A stretch of DNA of 64,000 nucleotides, from assembly GCA_963829995.1 (NCBI GenBank), contig CAWHKW010000031.1:1-64000 (forward strand), written 5' to 3'. The position numbers were made by a program, and so were the translations under genes. Positions 62,923 through 64,000 of this stretch are shown piece by piece. Positions within the stretch are counted from its first letter, which is position 1. Each line of letters starts with the position of its first letter. A model generated the notes under the pieces. The model searched no databases and was not told the origin of the DNA. It saw nothing but the letters and a program-made list of their open reading frames with translations. Origin of the DNA: JACCZX01 sp963829995 (GTDB lineage: Bacteria; Pseudomonadota; Gammaproteobacteria; Burkholderiales; Burkholderiaceae_F).

Positions 62923-64000
62923 CTAATGCAGCGTGGTCAACGTGTTTTCGTGCAGCAGACGCCGCATTTCGCTTTGTTCGTGACTGTGCGCGTCCCACGC
63001 CGCGAGCGCCATCGTTCGATGTTGGCGCGCCTGGGAAGTTTGCCGCACGGCTTCGAGCGCGGCCGCCATGTTTTCGTGCACGATCGCACGAATGTCGGCC
63101 GGTGTGGATTCGTCCAGGCGGCGCCAGGCAGCAACGGCCTGCGCATAACCGGCGTCGGTTTCGCCAAGCTGCAGCAGGCAGTTCGCCCGATCGGCCATGG
63201 CGACGGTGCATTCGTGTAGGAACCCGTCGCCTTCACATTGCGGCAGGTGCTGGTCGTATAAGGCGAGCGCCTGTTGGTAGCGGTTCTGCAGCACGTACAT
63301 TTCGGCAAGCAGCAGGTGGTCGAGTGTGGTCGTCGGTCCATCGGGCACTTGCTTCGCGTAGTCGATGCACCGCTGCAACTCGGCGATCGCCAGCTTTACG
63401 CCCGGCTTGTCGAGCTCGCCGCGCCCGGCCGACTGCCGCGCGTGCGCGGCCTTTGCCAACGCGGCGCGCTGCAGCCAGCTCGCCATGGCGATTTCGTCGT
63501 CCAGATCTTTGACTACGTTGTGCGTCTCGCGATAGAGCCGGTAAGCGGTCTCGTAGTCGTGCGCGTCCTGATGCATCGATGCCAGCGCAAGCGACGCGCG
63601 GTAGCGCGCTTCCAGTGTGGCGTCGCCGTTGGCCAGCACCGAACGGGCATGCGCCAGCGCGGCTCTAACATCGCCCTCGCGCTGCATGAATAACGCCAGC
63701 GCCGATTCGCACTCGGCGATCAGGATCGGTTCGTTCGCTTTGCGCGCTTCGCGCAAAGCGTCGTACATCGCACGCTGGGCGTCGCTGAAGCGATTGGAGA
63801 AATAGCAGCTGATGGCGCGCACGTACGCGAAACGGTGTTTCAGCGCGCGGGGCGCGTCAGCCTGCATCTGTTGTTCGGCTTCCGCCAGCGTGCGTTCCGC
63901 TTCGGCCACTCGACCGAGGCGAGCAAGCAGCACGGCACGATCCTGCAATAGGCGAATGCGCTCGGTGCCATACGCGGCTGCCGCGACATTGCGTTGGTTG
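62923..64000 (-). CDS. TPR-repeat protein (C-terminal part, cut by window edge)
   Basis: The frame is open from the right edge to a TAG at 62923, giving at least 359 residues of helical repeats without an ATG start in range. Repeats have tetratricopeptide spacing (LLLAEMYVLQNRYQQALALYDQ, LARLGRVAEAERTLAEAEQQM, ASMHQDAHDYETAYRLY). No N-terminal domain is visible. Such TPR tails occur in winged-helix/ATPase regulators like the one cut off at the left edge, and in GGDEF regulators. It ends two bases before gatB starts. Confidence 0.75.
   Translation of the reverse strand, partial: NQRNVAAAAYGTERIRLLQDRAVLLARLGRVAEAERTLAEAEQQMQADAPRALKHRFAYVRAISCYFSNRFSDAQRAMYDALREARKANEPILIAECESALALFMQREGDVRAALAHARSVLANGDATLEARYRASLALASMHQDAHDYETAYRLYRETHNVVKDLDDEIAMASWLQRAALAKAAHARQSAGRGELDKPGVKLAIAELQRCIDYAKQVPDGPTTTLDHLLLAEMYVLQNRYQQALALYDQHLPQCEGDGFLHECTVAMADRANCLLQLGETDAGYAQAVAAWRRLDESTPADIRAIVHENMAAALEAVRQTSQARQHRTMALAAWDAHSHEQSEMRRLLHENTLTTLH

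Noticed and set aside
1..64000. CRISPR arrays, insertion sequences, prophage or integrative element
   Set aside because: No regularly spaced repeats, transposase, integrase or phage structural genes were found on either strand.

Overview
The window is GC-rich, densely packed chromosomal DNA from a betaproteobacterium, most likely of the order Burkholderiales or a close relative. This rests on gene content: a Bug-family (tripartite tricarboxylate) binding protein, opgGH, metXW, a Liv-type transporter flanked by AMP-forming ligases, a leucine-degradation (liu) cluster, and the order fdoGHI-fdhE-selA-selB-selC. No rRNA, insertion sequence, integrase, phage gene or CRISPR array was seen. The only RNA gene found is the selenocysteine tRNA.

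Layout. 1-4061: start of a winged-helix/ATPase regulator, two small secreted proteins, a vanadium-haloperoxidase/PAP2-like protein and a DUF5996 protein. 4045-13671: an Lhr helicase, DUF1203, a periplasmic histidine phosphatase, DUF3072, a Bug-family binding protein, a CPA2 antiporter and an aldo/keto reductase. 13763-17584: opgG-opgH for osmoregulated periplasmic glucans. 17587-19591: a run of small membrane or secreted proteins. 19595-29984: a Crp/Fnr regulator divergent from an acyl-CoA ligase and livGHMKF-type genes, closed by a PaaK-like ligase. 30019-31387: a DUF1801 protein with a histone-H1-like tail and a DUF3455 lipoprotein. 31617-40752: a selenocysteine-containing membrane formate dehydrogenase with fdhE, selA, selB and selC, so the enzyme and most of its UGA-decoding machinery lie together (selD is not in the window). 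40768-41639: a GcvH-like lipoyl-carrier protein and a DsrE-like protein directly behind selC. 41855-54732: leucine/isovalerate catabolism in two minus-strand operons, with an AI-2E-type transporter between them. 54801-64000: metX-metW, a cupin, ampG, exonuclease III, pyrE, two secreted proteins, gatB and a truncated TPR protein.

How the parts work together. The formate dehydrogenase would oxidise formate at the periplasmic side and pass electrons through its iron-sulfur and cytochrome b subunits to quinone. SelA, SelB and tRNA-Sec supply the selenocysteine at codon 198, read through a UGA followed by a SECIS hairpin matching the E. coli fdhF architecture. The liu genes encode the steps from an acyl-CoA (probably isovaleryl-CoA) through methylcrotonyl-CoA carboxylation and methylglutaconyl-CoA hydration to HMG-CoA cleavage. 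The liv-type transporter and its two ligases look like an uptake-and-activation unit for an unidentified carboxylic acid.

Sequence quality. At least ten single-base insertions and one single-base deletion were found inside otherwise intact conserved genes: the Bug protein, opgG, fdoG (five insertions, three of them mutually compensating), a thioesterase, liuD and a DUF4124-like gene. Most lengthen a short homopolymer, so assembly or sequencing error is the likeliest explanation. These genes are reported as single coding regions with the break marked.
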